NCBI GenBank assembly: GCA_020632295.1
Contig: JACKFU010000002.1
Span: 248,001 to 312,000 of the forward strand
Reading direction: 5' to 3'
Origin: Candidatus Peribacteria bacterium
Lineage (GTDB): Bacteria > Patescibacteriota > Gracilibacteria > Peribacterales > Peribacteraceae
DNA: 64,000 nt
Part shown: piece after piece, positions 1 through 7,178 of the stretch
Position numbering within the stretch: position 1 is the stretch's first letter
Layout of the letters: every line of letters begins with the position of its first letter
Notes under the pieces: generated by a model
Seen by the model: the letters and a program-made list of their open reading frames with translations, nothing else
Told to the model about the DNA's origin: nothing
Database searches by the model: none
Made by a program: the position numbers and the translations under genes

Positions 1-465
1 ACGATTGACCGGTTGGAACAGGTAGACAGGTATTCCTAGGAGACATGCTCCGACTGTTGTCAGCCCAAAGACACGGAGCAGGCAGTGCAGATACTCGCTC
101 TGCAGTTTTGCATCACCAACTTTACGGATGATCCAAAATAGTAATAAGCTCAGTGCCCCTGTACGTAGCACTTCGTCAAACCCATAATTTCTTGTAGTCG
201 AATATACAAAACTCAAAACTGTGATAGCGATGAATGTGATTACTGCGTACCAGAGATAGGCCGGTATTCCACTCTTCTCTCTTGTAGAAAATCGAAGATG
301 ATAGGTTATGGTTGCTATAGATACCACTCCAATAAGAATCCACGTCATATCCAAGCTCTTTCCGCCACGCCATACAATGGAGAGAATTACGAGGACGATA
401 ATCGCCCAATCGCAGAGAGTACACCAGAGATGTTGTCGTTGCTGGAATGCCTCGAAAAACTTCAT
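1..465 (-). CDS. O-antigen ligase-like membrane protein, N-terminal part
   Basis: An open frame of 155 codons runs leftwards from an ATG at 465-463 and leaves the window at position 1 without a stop, so only the N-terminal part is seen. It shows at least four hydrophobic segments. A stretch reading NYGFDEVLRTGALSLLLFW, at about residues 90-108, resembles the conserved region of bacterial Wzy/WaaL-type O-antigen ligase and polymerase proteins, which join surface glycans in the membrane. The start is supported by a -10-like TACCAT ending six bases upstream. It diverges from the ZIP gene. The family call is from motif resemblance only, and a TPR-containing C-terminal part, common in CPR homologues, would lie outside the window. 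Confidence 0.55.
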   Translation of the reverse strand, partial: MKFFEAFQQRQHLWCTLCDWAIIVLVILSIVWRGGKSLDMTWILIGVVSIATITYHLRFSTREKSGIPAYLWYAVITFIAITVLSFVYSTTRNYGFDEVLRTGALSLLLFWIIRKVGDAKLQSEYLHCLLRVFGLTTVGACLLGIPVYLFQPVNR

Positions 466-471
466 AGGCAT

Positions 472-477
472 ATGGTA
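472..477 (-). promoter_or_regulatory. -10-like element for the O-antigen ligase-like gene
   Basis: On the minus strand TACCAT ends six bases before the ATG, predicting transcription start on the start codon. No good -35 is seen. Confidence 0.4.
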
Positions 478-528
478 CAGGGATATTTGATGATTTTCAT
501 GTACAGGATAGTTCGCTTCCTCTACCCT

Positions 529-1287
529 ATGGCGGATATGCATAATCCAATATTACCTATTATTTTGAGCGTTTTGGCTGTAAGCGCCATTTCACTTGTC
601 GGTGTCGTTCTTCTTTCACTCACTGAAAAATTCCTAAAAAACATCATGCTTCTCCTCGTCAGTTTTTCGACGGGAGCGATGCTTGGAAATGTCTTCTTTC
701 ACATGCTCCCAGAAATTGCGCAGCAGGCCGAGGAAGGTATGACGATGGTGCTCATCGGCCTTATTGCTTCGTTTATTATTGAAACATTTATCCATTGGCG
801 TCACTGCCACGACGTTGAGTGTGCCGGGCACATTCACCCAGTTGGTCCACTGGTGATTATGGGAGATGCTGCACATAACATGATCGATGGTGCGCTTATC
901 GCAACAGCGTACGTGGTGAGTATGCCGCTTGGCATTGCAACAACCCTTGCAGTACTGCTCCATGAAATTCCTCAGGAAATCGGTGACTTTGCCGTACTGC
1001 TGCATAGTGGCATGAGCAAAGGGAAAGCGCTTGCCCTCAACTTTGCCTCTGCCCTTACAGCACTCCTTGGTGCTGCCGTTGTTATCATCCTCTCTGTACA
1101 AGCAGAAGGCGTGGAGACCATCTTGCTTCCGCTTGCTGCTGGAAACTTCCTGTATATCGCTGGATCAGATTTGATTCCCGAACTCCATAAAGAAACAAGA
1201 ATCAGTCGATCTCTTCTGCAGCTGCTCTGTATTTTGGCAGGGGTAGGACTGCTGTTTGTGTTGCAAGGAGGAAGCCCTGTACACTGA
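529..1287 (+). CDS. ZIP family metal transporter
   Basis: The protein of 252 residues has about eight hydrophobic segments and the two ZIP metal-site motifs: HNMIDG in transmembrane helix 4 and HEIPQE in helix 5. ZIP proteins move zinc, iron or manganese into the cytoplasm; this one resembles the ZupT/GufA-like bacterial branch. A His-rich loop (HWRHCHDVECAGHIH) between helices 3 and 4 fits metal binding. The frame is open further upstream to 298, but that stretch is antisense to the divergent gene and not membrane-like, so ATG 529 was chosen; ATG 538 is also possible. Substrate cannot be told from sequence. Confidence 0.85.
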   Translation: MADMHNPILPIILSVLAVSAISLVGVVLLSLTEKFLKNIMLLLVSFSTGAMLGNVFFHMLPEIAQQAEEGMTMVLIGLIASFIIETFIHWRHCHDVECAGHIHPVGPLVIMGDAAHNMIDGALIATAYVVSMPLGIATTLAVLLHEIPQEIGDFAVLLHSGMSKGKALALNFASALTALLGAAVVIILSVQAEGVETILLPLAAGNFLYIAGSDLIPELHKETRISRSLLQLLCILAGVGLLFVLQGGSPVH

Positions 1288-1291
1288 GCCC

Positions 1292-1690
1292 ATGCGTGTC
1301 AATGATGGATCTATTCATTGGAATGCAACTGCATTTCTATTGGCAGTAGTGATTACCACACTGTACTGTTTTATAGTGGCAATTGGTGGTATTAGTCTTT
1401 TTTTTGAAGGTTTGGTTCATCACAAGGAACCATTTGATACATCATCTCCTGTGCTCGCATACAAAGCTTTTTCCAAATTTGGGTTATTGGCAATAGGTAT
1501 TCAATGGGGACTATACGTAAAAAAACAGTATCCCCTTGCCTGTCTTGCTAGCCTCCTGCCAGCTGGCATGTTCCTGTACCAGTTGTCGACAGGAAACGCA
1601 CCTGTATTTGGTAATGGTAGCGGGCTAATGATTCCGTTTATTCTGCTCATCTCTATTGGCTGCAACGTGCTCGGTATTGACTGCACGTAG
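1292..1690 (+). CDS. Small hypothetical membrane protein
   Basis: This 132-residue protein has three to four predicted transmembrane segments and no motif I recognise. ATG 1292 lies four bases after the ZIP stop, so the two are probably co-transcribed. The frame extends upstream into the ZIP gene, but those residues are unlikely to be used. Function unknown; the coupling to a metal transporter is the only context clue. Confidence 0.6.
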   Translation: MRVNDGSIHWNATAFLLAVVITTLYCFIVAIGGISLFFEGLVHHKEPFDTSSPVLAYKAFSKFGLLAIGIQWGLYVKKQYPLACLASLLPAGMFLYQLSTGNAPVFGNGSGLMIPFILLISIGCNVLGIDCT

Positions 1691-1732
1691 AAACCCACTT
1701 CTACGATTTCGTAATGGTTCCCGGGAGAGTAC

Positions 1733-1761
1733 TTGCACTTTGTGATACAAATTGATACAAT
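1733..1761 (+). promoter_or_regulatory. Promoter of the toxin-antitoxin operon, leaderless
   Basis: TTGCAC and TACAAT are separated by 17 bases, and the -10 ends six bases before the antitoxin ATG. The octamer TGATACAA occurs twice, ten bases apart, across the spacer and -10, a plausible operator for autorepression. Confidence 0.6.
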
Positions 1762-1767
1762 GTTTAC

Positions 1768-2028
1768 ATGAAGACAACTACAATCCATATTCGTGTATCA
1801 GAAAAATTAAAGCGTGCTGCACAGAAAGTTGCTGATGCTAACGGCCTAGAACTTTCCGCTTGTATACGCATGTTCCTTACACACATGGATGTGCGTGGTT
1901 CCATTCCTTTGCCGGGCCTTACAGTAAATGGTTATACAAAGGAGGAGGAAGAAGAGCTACTGAAACGCATGAAACAACCGACTGTGCCGATAAAAGACGT
2001 TAAAGCATATATTGCTTCTTTTAAGTAG
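1768..2028 (+). CDS. RelB/DinJ-type antitoxin
   Basis: This 86-residue protein begins with TTTIHIRVSEKLKRAAQKVA, the ribbon-helix-helix strand and first helix typical of RelB/DinJ antitoxins. That domain binds operator DNA, while the charged C-terminal half (EEEEELLKRMKQP) would wrap the toxin. It is followed directly by a YafQ-like toxin, the standard gene order. The promoter is leaderless with a repeated octamer that could be the operator. Family assignment is confident; the function as a working module is inferred. Confidence 0.85.
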   Translation: MKTTTIHIRVSEKLKRAAQKVADANGLELSACIRMFLTHMDVRGSIPLPGLTVNGYTKEEEEELLKRMKQPTVPIKDVKAYIASFK

Positions 2029-2033
2029 TGGAC

Positions 2034-2324
2034 ATGTATCAGCTGGTGCGTACAAAAGGGTTTGATCGTGATGTTAGGCACTTTTTGAAAAGTGGAGGAA
2101 GTGCCACTCGATTGCATCGAGCGCTGCAATATCTAGAAGATGGCGATCCCTTACCAAATAGCTTCAGAGATCATCAACTCAAGGGAAAGTTGCGTGATTT
2201 ACGAGAACTGCACATCGAATCTGACTGGCTCCTTGTTTACAAGAAAGATGGTAAGCAACTCCAAGTAGTATGCTTATGGCTCCTAACGCATAAAAAGTTA
2301 CAGGAACGTGACCGTTCAATCTAA
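2034..2324 (+). CDS. YafQ-family mRNA interferase toxin
   Basis: This 96-residue protein belongs to the RelE/ParE superfamily, YafQ branch. The stretch RELHIESDWLLVYK matches the YafQ core, with the His and the Asp-Trp pair in place; further His residues in DHQLKG and LTHKKL align with the catalytic histidines known from E. coli YafQ. Members cleave mRNA on the ribosome. ATG 2034 was chosen; a GTG at 2028 that overlaps the antitoxin stop is an alternative start giving two more residues. The stop codon abuts the 3' end of the oppositely oriented tRNA-Leu. Confidence 0.85.
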   Translation: MYQLVRTKGFDRDVRHFLKSGGSATRLHRALQYLEDGDPLPNSFRDHQLKGKLRDLRELHIESDWLLVYKKDGKQLQVVCLWLLTHKKLQERDRSI

Positions 2325-2411
2325 TGGTGCCGATGGAGAGACTCGAACTCTCACAAGCTTGCGCTTACACGCACCTGAAGCGTGCGCGTCTACCAATTCC
2401 GCCACATCGGC
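2325..2411 (-). tRNA. tRNA-Leu (CAG)
   Basis: The minus strand folds as a type II tRNA of 87 nt: acceptor GCCGATG paired with CATCGGC, anticodon stem CACGC/GCGTG with loop TTCAGGT, long variable arm, T-arm GAGAG-TTCGAGT-CTCTC, and an encoded CCA end. Confidence 0.96.
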
Positions 2412-2441
2412 ACCCTAAAACTCTAACACCCTAACACTCTA
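2412..2441 (-). repeat. CTAACACTCTAA-type dispersed short repeat
   Basis: Three imperfect units of the C(C)CTAAMACTCTA kind lie between the tRNA-Leu and the TPR gene. On the minus strand they read GTTAGAGTTTTAGGG just upstream of the tRNA, so the TAGAGT inside the repeat may act as its -10. Related copies occur at 4144, 4515, 15794 and 22905. Confidence 0.6.
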
Positions 2442-4076
2442 CTTTCCTAGTAGTAACTCCTCCAACTTCATCTTCGTCTCCTTGTCGCTGGGATTAACCT
2501 CTAACACCATATTGTAGTACTCGATTGCCTCGTCTCTTCTGCCGAGTGTTTCGAGCGTTGTTGCTTTGTTAAAGAGAAGAACCGGATCATCCGGTTCCAG
2601 GTACTCCGCCTGGTCTAAAATCTTCAGTGCTTCCTCGGGCTTTCCTTCCCCAAGCAATATTGGCGCAAGGTTTATTTTTGATAATGCGTGAACTGGGTTA
2701 ATTTTAAGTGCTTCAATGTAGAGGCGTTTTGCTTCCTCAAGGTTACCACGTGCGCGCTCATACTGACCGAGGTTAAAGTACGCATGCTCGTTTGGACGAA
2801 TGCGTAGTGACTCTTTAAACCGTTCGATGGCAAGATCGGTATGACCTTTCTTGTCCAAGATAATACCGACGTTGGTCTGTGCCAGATGCGAGTTTGGATA
2901 CCACTGTAAGACGTTTACAAACAACGTTCCTGTGTCCTTCCACATTAGCGACTGATTGTGTGCGAGGTACCCAAGTGTAATGACGATGACTGCAGCAACA
3001 GCATTGCGTATTCTCGATGAAGAAATTGCTTTCGCAATAATGACGACAGCGACAATTATAATGGGGACGGTTGCAAGGTATGCGTAGCGATCGGACCCAA
3101 CGTACACATCCAGGTAGTAGTTCTCCCCTTTTGTGAAGTTTTGAAAACTTGGAGCAACGAGAATGCCAAACGTCATCCAAGCCCAAGCAAAAAGCCTGTT
3201 TCCCATCGCAAGAAGAAAGACAACAACGGTGACAACGACAACACCAATGAGCGACCAGAGCAGTTGTGGGTTATGAAAGGAGATGGACTCTGTGAAGGGA
3301 TACAGCAATGCAAACTTTGTTGGCCAGAAGACATGGCCTATGTAGAGCCATACAGAACGAGCGCCGATCAGTATCTTTTCTAAGAACAGTCCCCCGCTCC
3401 CGGGTTTTCCGAGCATTGCGATGATTCCAAATGCAATACTGAGCAAGAAGTATGGAATTTTTTCTTTGAGCGACGCTTTATTGATCGGCCGTTCATGCAA
3501 CCAATCACTCAAGATAAGCACAAGCGGCAGCATTAACGTGCTGACTTTCGAAAGCAGCGAGAGTAAAAACATGAGGATGCTCTTTTTCTTTTCTGATTGT
3601 AAGTAGTACCCCCACGAGAGAAAGAAGAATAGTGATGACACCAAATCTTTTCGCGCACTTGCCCACACCGCCGCTTCGGTGTTCTGCGGATGGAGTGCAA
3701 AGATAAGACCGACGACAATACCTATCCATTTGTTTCGTGTGAGCTGGGTTGCAACCCACATAACAGCAAGTGAGACACCTGTATGAAAGAGAAGATTAAT
3801 GAAGATAGTAACCGCAGCATGAAACTCCCCTCCTCCAATAATACGGTCAACGTGATACGTCAGGAGTGACAACGGAATATAAAGCTCCGGGTCGTACGTC
3901 GTAAACGCGAGCCAGATGCTTTTAAGGTTCAGGTGCTGCAAAATCGGATTATGCACGATCAACTTAAAATCATCCCAGTCAACGTAGGAGTTCCCTATCG
4001 CCTGTCCGTAGACGAGAAAAACGGCAAGGGTAACGAATGCCGCAAGTTGCCACTGCTGTTTGGAAACAGAAATCAC
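2439..4076 (-). CDS. TMTC-like GT-C membrane protein with TPR tail
   Basis: This 545-residue protein has about ten hydrophobic segments in residues 1-385 followed by three to four TPR units (about 395-540, e.g. PNEHAYFNLGQYERARGNLE). The early acidic motif YVDWDDFKLI and the later TTYDPELYIPLSLLTYHVD are shared with the protein at 34806-36698. The layout matches TMTC-type putative O-mannosyl transferases of the GT-C fold, in which the first-loop acidic pair is catalytic. It would glycosylate exported proteins at the membrane outer face. The start is GTG, supported by TAGAAT ending six bases upstream. Substrate unknown. Confidence 0.7.
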   Translation of the reverse strand: MISVSKQQWQLAAFVTLAVFLVYGQAIGNSYVDWDDFKLIVHNPILQHLNLKSIWLAFTTYDPELYIPLSLLTYHVDRIIGGGEFHAAVTIFINLLFHTGVSLAVMWVATQLTRNKWIGIVVGLIFALHPQNTEAAVWASARKDLVSSLFFFLSWGYYLQSEKKKSILMFLLSLLSKVSTLMLPLVLILSDWLHERPINKASLKEKIPYFLLSIAFGIIAMLGKPGSGGLFLEKILIGARSVWLYIGHVFWPTKFALLYPFTESISFHNPQLLWSLIGVVVVTVVVFLLAMGNRLFAWAWMTFGILVAPSFQNFTKGENYYLDVYVGSDRYAYLATVPIIIVAVVIIAKAISSSRIRNAVAAVIVITLGYLAHNQSLMWKDTGTLFVNVLQWYPNSHLAQTNVGIILDKKGHTDLAIERFKESLRIRPNEHAYFNLGQYERARGNLEEAKRLYIEALKINPVHALSKINLAPILLGEGKPEEALKILDQAEYLEPDDPVLLFNKATTLETLGRRDEAIEYYNMVLEVNPSDKETKMKLEELLLGK

Positions 4077-4082
4077 AACAAT

Positions 4083-4088
4083 ATTCTA
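4083..4088 (-). promoter_or_regulatory. -10 element for the TPR membrane protein
   Basis: TAGAAT on the minus strand ends six bases before the GTG start, predicting a leaderless mRNA. It lies back to back with the groES promoter. Confidence 0.5.
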
Positions 4089-4097
4089 CTATAAATC

Positions 4098-4125
4098 TTG
4101 ACGTCATGTGTTAGCACTCTAAAAT
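4098..4125 (+). promoter_or_regulatory. groES-groEL promoter
   Basis: TTGACG and TAAAAT are separated by 16 bases. The -10 falls in the spacer of the CIRCE operator, so repressor binding would block RNA polymerase. Confidence 0.65.
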
Positions 4126-4137
4126 ACCGACTGCTAA
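4111..4137 (+). promoter_or_regulatory. CIRCE heat-shock operator (HrcA site)
   Basis: TTAGCACTC, nine bases, then GACTGCTAA matches the CIRCE consensus inverted repeat with a single changed base in the right arm. HrcA binds this element and represses chaperonin genes. hrcA itself is not in the window. Confidence 0.88.
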
Positions 4138-4143
4138 CTGCTG

Positions 4144-4177
4144 CCTAACACTCTAAAACTCTAACTCTCTAACCCCT
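4144..4177 (+). repeat. 34-bp repeat upstream of groES
   Basis: This run of CTAAC/CTCTAA units is identical over 34 bases to the copy at 4515-4548, so the pair brackets groES. It forms most of the groES leader. Confidence 0.7.
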
Positions 4178-4183
4178 ATTTAT

Positions 4184-4513
4184 ATGTCAGATCTGCCTCA
4201 ATTTACTGTAAAGGTTCAGCCATTCGGTGACCACATTGCCGTTGTTCCTGAAGAAATGGAGACGATGACCGCTTCTGGCATCGTTATTCCCGATACCGCA
4301 AAAGGCGAAAAGTCTGCCATCGGTACCGTGATTGCCGTCGGAAACGGTGAGGGTCAGAAAGACGAGAAGAACCCAACCAAATACTTCAAGGTCGGAGAAA
4401 AAGTCGTCTTTGGAAAGTACTCCGGCGAAGACATCGAACTCACTACGAAGGATGGATCAAAAAAAGAAGTAAAGTTCCTCTCTATCGACTCTATCCGTGC
4501 GAAGATCGCCTAA
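4184..4513 (+). CDS. groES: Co-chaperonin GroES
   Basis: This 109-residue protein has the GroES fold signature: VQPFGDHIAVVPEE near the N-terminus, the mobile-loop region around METMTASGIVIPDTAK, and KVGEKVVFGKYSGEDIEL. It forms the heptameric lid on GroEL and drives the folding cycle in the cytoplasm. It is slightly longer than the usual 95-100 residues because of an N-terminal tail and an inserted NGEGQKDEKNPTK segment. It heads the groES-groEL operon under CIRCE control. No convincing Shine-Dalgarno precedes the ATG; the leader is the 34-bp repeat. Confidence 0.97.
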   Translation: MSDLPQFTVKVQPFGDHIAVVPEEMETMTASGIVIPDTAKGEKSAIGTVIAVGNGEGQKDEKNPTKYFKVGEKVVFGKYSGEDIELTTKDGSKKEVKFLSIDSIRAKIA

Positions 4514-4514
4514 C

Positions 4515-4548
4515 CCTAACACTCTAAAACTCTAACTCTCTAACCCCT
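4515..4548 (+). repeat. 34-bp repeat between groES and groEL
   Basis: Perfect copy of the repeat at 4144-4177, starting just after the groES stop and ending seven bases before groEL. Both chaperonin genes therefore have nearly the same leader. Confidence 0.7.
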
Positions 4549-4555
4549 CATCACC

Positions 4556-6205
4556 ATGGCTAAACAAATTATTTTCGGAAAAGATGCCCGCGAGCAGATC
4601 CTCAAAGGTGTAAAGATGCTCCACGACGCAGTAAAGTCTACTATGGGACCAAAAGGTCGAAACGTTCTTATTGAGAAGAGTTACGGCGGACCAACTGTTA
4701 CCAAAGACGGTGTAAGTGTTGCCAAGGAAGTGGAACTTGAAGATAAGTTTGAGAACATGGGTGCACAGCTTGTAAAAGAAGCGGCAACCAAGACAAACGA
4801 TGCTGCTGGTGACGGAACAACTACTGCAACTGTACTTGCCTACGCCATTATGAGCGAAGGACTGAAGCACGTAAAAAGCGGAAGTAACGCCATCGCCATG
4901 AAACGTGGTATCGACAAAGCTGTCGATGCTGTTGTTGAAGAACTCGAGAACTTAAAGAAAGATGTTGATGACCGTGAGGAGTATAAGGCCGTTGCAACTA
5001 TCTCCGCTCAGGATGAAAAGATTGGTGACGTTATTGCCGAAGTTATTGAACAAGTAGGCAAAGACGGTGTTGTCACGGTTGATAAAGGGCAAACGCTTGG
5101 TATCGAAAAAGAGTACGTTGAGGGAATGCAGTTTGATAACGGGTACATCTCCCCATACTTCATTACCGATACCTCTCGCATGGAAGCAGTGTTTGAAAAT
5201 GCTGCAATTCTTATTACCGATAAGAAGATCGGTTCCATTCAAGAGATATTGCCGCTACTTGAGAAACTTGCCCAGAGCGGAAAGAAAGAGATCGTCATTG
5301 TCTGTGAAAACATGGAAGGTGAGGCGCTCGCTACCCTTGTCGTCAACAAGTTGCGTGGTTCATTCAGCGCACTTGCTGTGAAGGCACCTGCTTTTGGTGA
5401 CCGTCGCAAAGCAATCCTCGCAGATATTGCAGCTCTTACCGGTGGTCGCGTGATCTCTGAGGAAGTTGGCCTCAAACTTGAGAACGCTGACGTTGCCGAC
5501 CTTGGTTCGGCCGATCGTGTTATCTCTGGCAAAGACTTTACGACGATTGTTGGTGGTCACGGTAAAAAGGAAGATATCGACATGCGTGTAAACCAAATTA
5601 AAAAGGAGATTGATAACACGAAGAGCGACTTCGACCGCGAAAAGCTCCAGGAGCGTCTTGCGAAGCTCACCGGTGGCGTTGCCGTTATTAAGGTAGGTGC
5701 AGCAACAGAAGTAGAGCAGAAAGAACGCCAGCACCGTGTCGAAGATGCACTCAGTGCAACCCGCGCTGCTGCTGAAGAAGGTATTCTCCCTGGAGGTGGA
5801 ACTGCGTACATCCGCGCTCTGTCTGCGCTTGATGGTATCAAAGCGGACAACGACGATGAAACCATCGGTATTCAGATTGTCCGCGATGCCCTCAGTGCTC
5901 CGTGCTACCACATTGCAGAGAACGCCGGTGTGCAGGGTGATGCTGTTGTGAAAAAGGTTGCAGCCGCTAAAGGAAACGAAGGATACAATGCACTTACTGG
6001 AGTATACGAAGATCTCGTCAAAGGGATGATTATCGACCCGAAGAAGGTAACACGTAGCGCCCTTGAAAACGCTGCCTCCGTTGCCAGCATGTTCCTGACG
6101 CTCGAAGCTGCTATTGCAGAAATTCCAAAGGATCCAGACCCAGCAGAAGCAGCCGCGGCTGCCGCTGCCATGGGAGGCATGGGTGGAATGGGAGGGATGA
6201 TGTAG
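4556..6205 (+). CDS. groEL: Chaperonin GroEL
   Basis: This 549-residue protein is full length. It shows the ATP-binding motifs STMGPKGRNVLIEK and GDGTTTATVL, the conserved central KAPAFGDRRKA and the C-terminal GGM-rich tail. GroEL forms the double heptameric ring that encloses unfolded proteins. It follows groES by 42 bases filled with the 34-bp repeat and shares the CIRCE-controlled promoter. Just before the GGM tail is an alanine-rich run (AEAAAAAAA). Nothing suggests loss of function. Confidence 0.98.
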   Translation: MAKQIIFGKDAREQILKGVKMLHDAVKSTMGPKGRNVLIEKSYGGPTVTKDGVSVAKEVELEDKFENMGAQLVKEAATKTNDAAGDGTTTATVLAYAIMSEGLKHVKSGSNAIAMKRGIDKAVDAVVEELENLKKDVDDREEYKAVATISAQDEKIGDVIAEVIEQVGKDGVVTVDKGQTLGIEKEYVEGMQFDNGYISPYFITDTSRMEAVFENAAILITDKKIGSIQEILPLLEKLAQSGKKEIVIVCENMEGEALATLVVNKLRGSFSALAVKAPAFGDRRKAILADIAALTGGRVISEEVGLKLENADVADLGSADRVISGKDFTTIVGGHGKKEDIDMRVNQIKKEIDNTKSDFDREKLQERLAKLTGGVAVIKVGAATEVEQKERQHRVEDALSATRAAAEEGILPGGGTAYIRALSALDGIKADNDDETIGIQIVRDALSAPCYHIAENAGVQGDAVVKKVAAAKGNEGYNALTGVYEDLVKGMIIDPKKVTRSALENAASVASMFLTLEAAIAEIPKDPDPAEAAAAAAAMGGMGGMGGMM

Positions 6206-6211
6206 GGGCCC

Positions 6212-6239
6212 TTGACATATCGTTTATTTTGTATAGAAT
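6212..6239 (+). promoter_or_regulatory. Strong promoter of the hairpin-dense unit
   Basis: TTGACA and TAGAAT with a 16-base spacer give the best promoter in the window. Expected transcription start is about 6246, inside the inverted repeat that follows. Confidence 0.75.
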
Positions 6240-6242
6240 GTC

Positions 6243-6278
6243 GCCGCTTCATTTCCCATGGTGGGGTGATGAAGCGGC
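6243..6278 (+). promoter_or_regulatory. 10-bp inverted repeat at the transcription start
   Basis: GCCGCTTCAT and ATGAAGCGGC are perfect inverted repeats separated by 16 bases that contain an inner CCCA/TGGG pair. It may be an operator at the start site or the first stem of the RNA. Confidence 0.6.
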
Positions 6279-6302
6279 CTGCACAATACAAGGAGTAAAA
6301 CT

Positions 6303-6569
6303 ATGCAGACCCGTACGCACATGATCTTTATCGTTTCGTTTCAAGATGAGAATTTTCCTGCTGGAAAATGCCCAAAGTTAAACGCGGAGCATTTGCTCCA
6401 AGAAGCTGCGGAACTCATCCGGGAAGTGTATCGGTCTTCCCGGGAACTCTTCGTACGCATGGCGTGCGATGAACACCGGGCAAAATCGATACAAGCTACG
6501 CTTCTCGAAAGAGAAGATGTTTCGGAGGTAGACCTCCGGACTCTGCGGCTTACTGCCGCATCAGCATAA
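6303..6569 (+). CDS. Orphan 88-residue protein, or part of a structured RNA
   Basis: An open frame follows a good Shine-Dalgarno (AAGGAG, eight bases before the ATG) and has its own strong promoter and terminator. The product, 88 residues, is predicted helical after residue 25 (LNAEHLLQEAAELIREVY) with no known domain. Unusually, the DNA is packed with perfect short inverted repeats at 6352-6369, 6386-6399, 6419-6443, 6452-6468, 6501-6516 (GAAA tetraloop), 6521-6540 and 6544-6560. That density suggests the transcript is structured, so it may be an RNA gene in which the frame is incidental, or an mRNA with coding-region structure. I do not recognise it as RNase P RNA, tmRNA, SRP RNA or 6S RNA. 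Confidence 0.5.
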   Translation: MQTRTHMIFIVSFQDENFPAGKCPKLNAEHLLQEAAELIREVYRSSRELFVRMACDEHRAKSIQATLLEREDVSEVDLRTLRLTAASA

Positions 6570-6588
6570 CGAAGCGATATCGACCAAG

Positions 6589-6619
6589 GCCGGCAGCACT
6601 CTGTGTTGCCGGCTTTTTT
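6589..6619 (+). terminator. Rho-independent terminator
   Basis: GCCGGCAGCAC pairs with GTGTTGCCGGC (one G-U pair) around a three-base loop, followed by TTTTTT. It closes the unit that starts near 6246. Confidence 0.9.
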
Positions 6620-6620
6620 A

Positions 6621-6629
6621 TGGTATACT
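6621..6629 (+). promoter_or_regulatory. Extended -10 of the copper operon
   Basis: TGGTATACT fits the extended -10 form TGnTATAAT, directly after the terminator. It would give a leader of roughly 23 bases before ATG 6659. Confidence 0.45.
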
Positions 6630-6658
6630 GCGCCAGCAATTATTCCCCTTCTCCTCCC

Positions 6659-6976
6659 ATGTACACCTACGGACTCTCCATACTCGTATTTCATGCGCAC
6701 ATGTTCTTTGCCAGCTTTGCCATTGTTGGCTTTATCCTCCTGACCTTCTGGGCACTCAAAAACCTTCAGAAGGACAAGCTCAAATCTGCTGCTGTTTGGC
6801 TGCTCGTTGTTGGTATTCTCGGTACACTCGTTACAGCTCCACTTGCCACCAAAGGGTGGAAGACTATGCATCCTGGCATGCACAGTATGGGAATGATGAA
6901 AGGTGGTGAATGCTCAATGAGCAATGGAGAGTGTCCCTTGAAAGAGATGATGAACGATAACGAAGTTGACCAATAG
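6659..6976 (+). CDS. Membrane protein with Met/His/Cys-rich tail
   Basis: This 105-residue protein has two or three transmembrane segments (about residues 7-30 and 42-62) and a tail rich in Met, His and Cys (TMHPGMHSMGMMKGGECSM), typical of soft-metal binding. It begins a run of four closely packed genes ending in a metal permease, with a multicopper oxidase third, so a copper-sensing or copper-handling role at the membrane is likely. ATG 6659 was chosen because upstream residues overlap the terminator. No named family recognised. Confidence 0.7.
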   Translation: MYTYGLSILVFHAHMFFASFAIVGFILLTFWALKNLQKDKLKSAAVWLLVVGILGTLVTAPLATKGWKTMHPGMHSMGMMKGGECSMSNGECPLKEMMNDNEVDQ

Positions 6977-6983
6977 TTCACGT

Positions 6984-7178
6984 ATGAAACGCCTCTCTCT
7001 CCTCTCTCTTGCGCTGCTCCTTGCCGCTTGCGGAAACTCTACCATGTCTCCGTACCCATCTGATGCAACACAAAGTGAAATTAACATGGCGGTAATGATG
7101 GGCATTTCTGTTGAAGAACTCCGAAGCCAAACCCCAGAAGAACACATGAAAATGATGATAGAAATGCAGCAACAATGA
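6984..7178 (+). CDS. Small lipoprotein, Met-rich
   Basis: This 64-residue protein has a lipoprotein signal with lipobox LAAC (Cys at about residue 16), so it should be lipid-anchored on the outer face of the membrane. The mature part is Met-rich (MAVMMGISVEELR, EEHMKMMIEMQQQ). It lies seven bases after the preceding gene and overlaps the multicopper oxidase by four bases (ATGA), which suggests translational coupling. A periplasm-side copper chaperone is a reasonable guess, not shown. Confidence 0.7.
   Translation: MKRLSLLSLALLLAACGNSTMSPYPSDATQSEINMAVMMGISVEELRSQTPEEHMKMMIEMQQQ

Noticed and set aside
298..528. N-terminal extension of the ZIP gene to position 298
   Set aside because: The added stretch is antisense to the divergent membrane gene and lacks ZIP-like sequence; ATG 529 gives the usual length.
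6243..6619. RNase P RNA, tmRNA, SRP RNA or 6S RNA
   Set aside because: None of the conserved cores (for example GAGGAAAGUCC of RNase P, the tRNA-like CCA end of tmRNA, GGAAGCAGC of SRP RNA) could be found.
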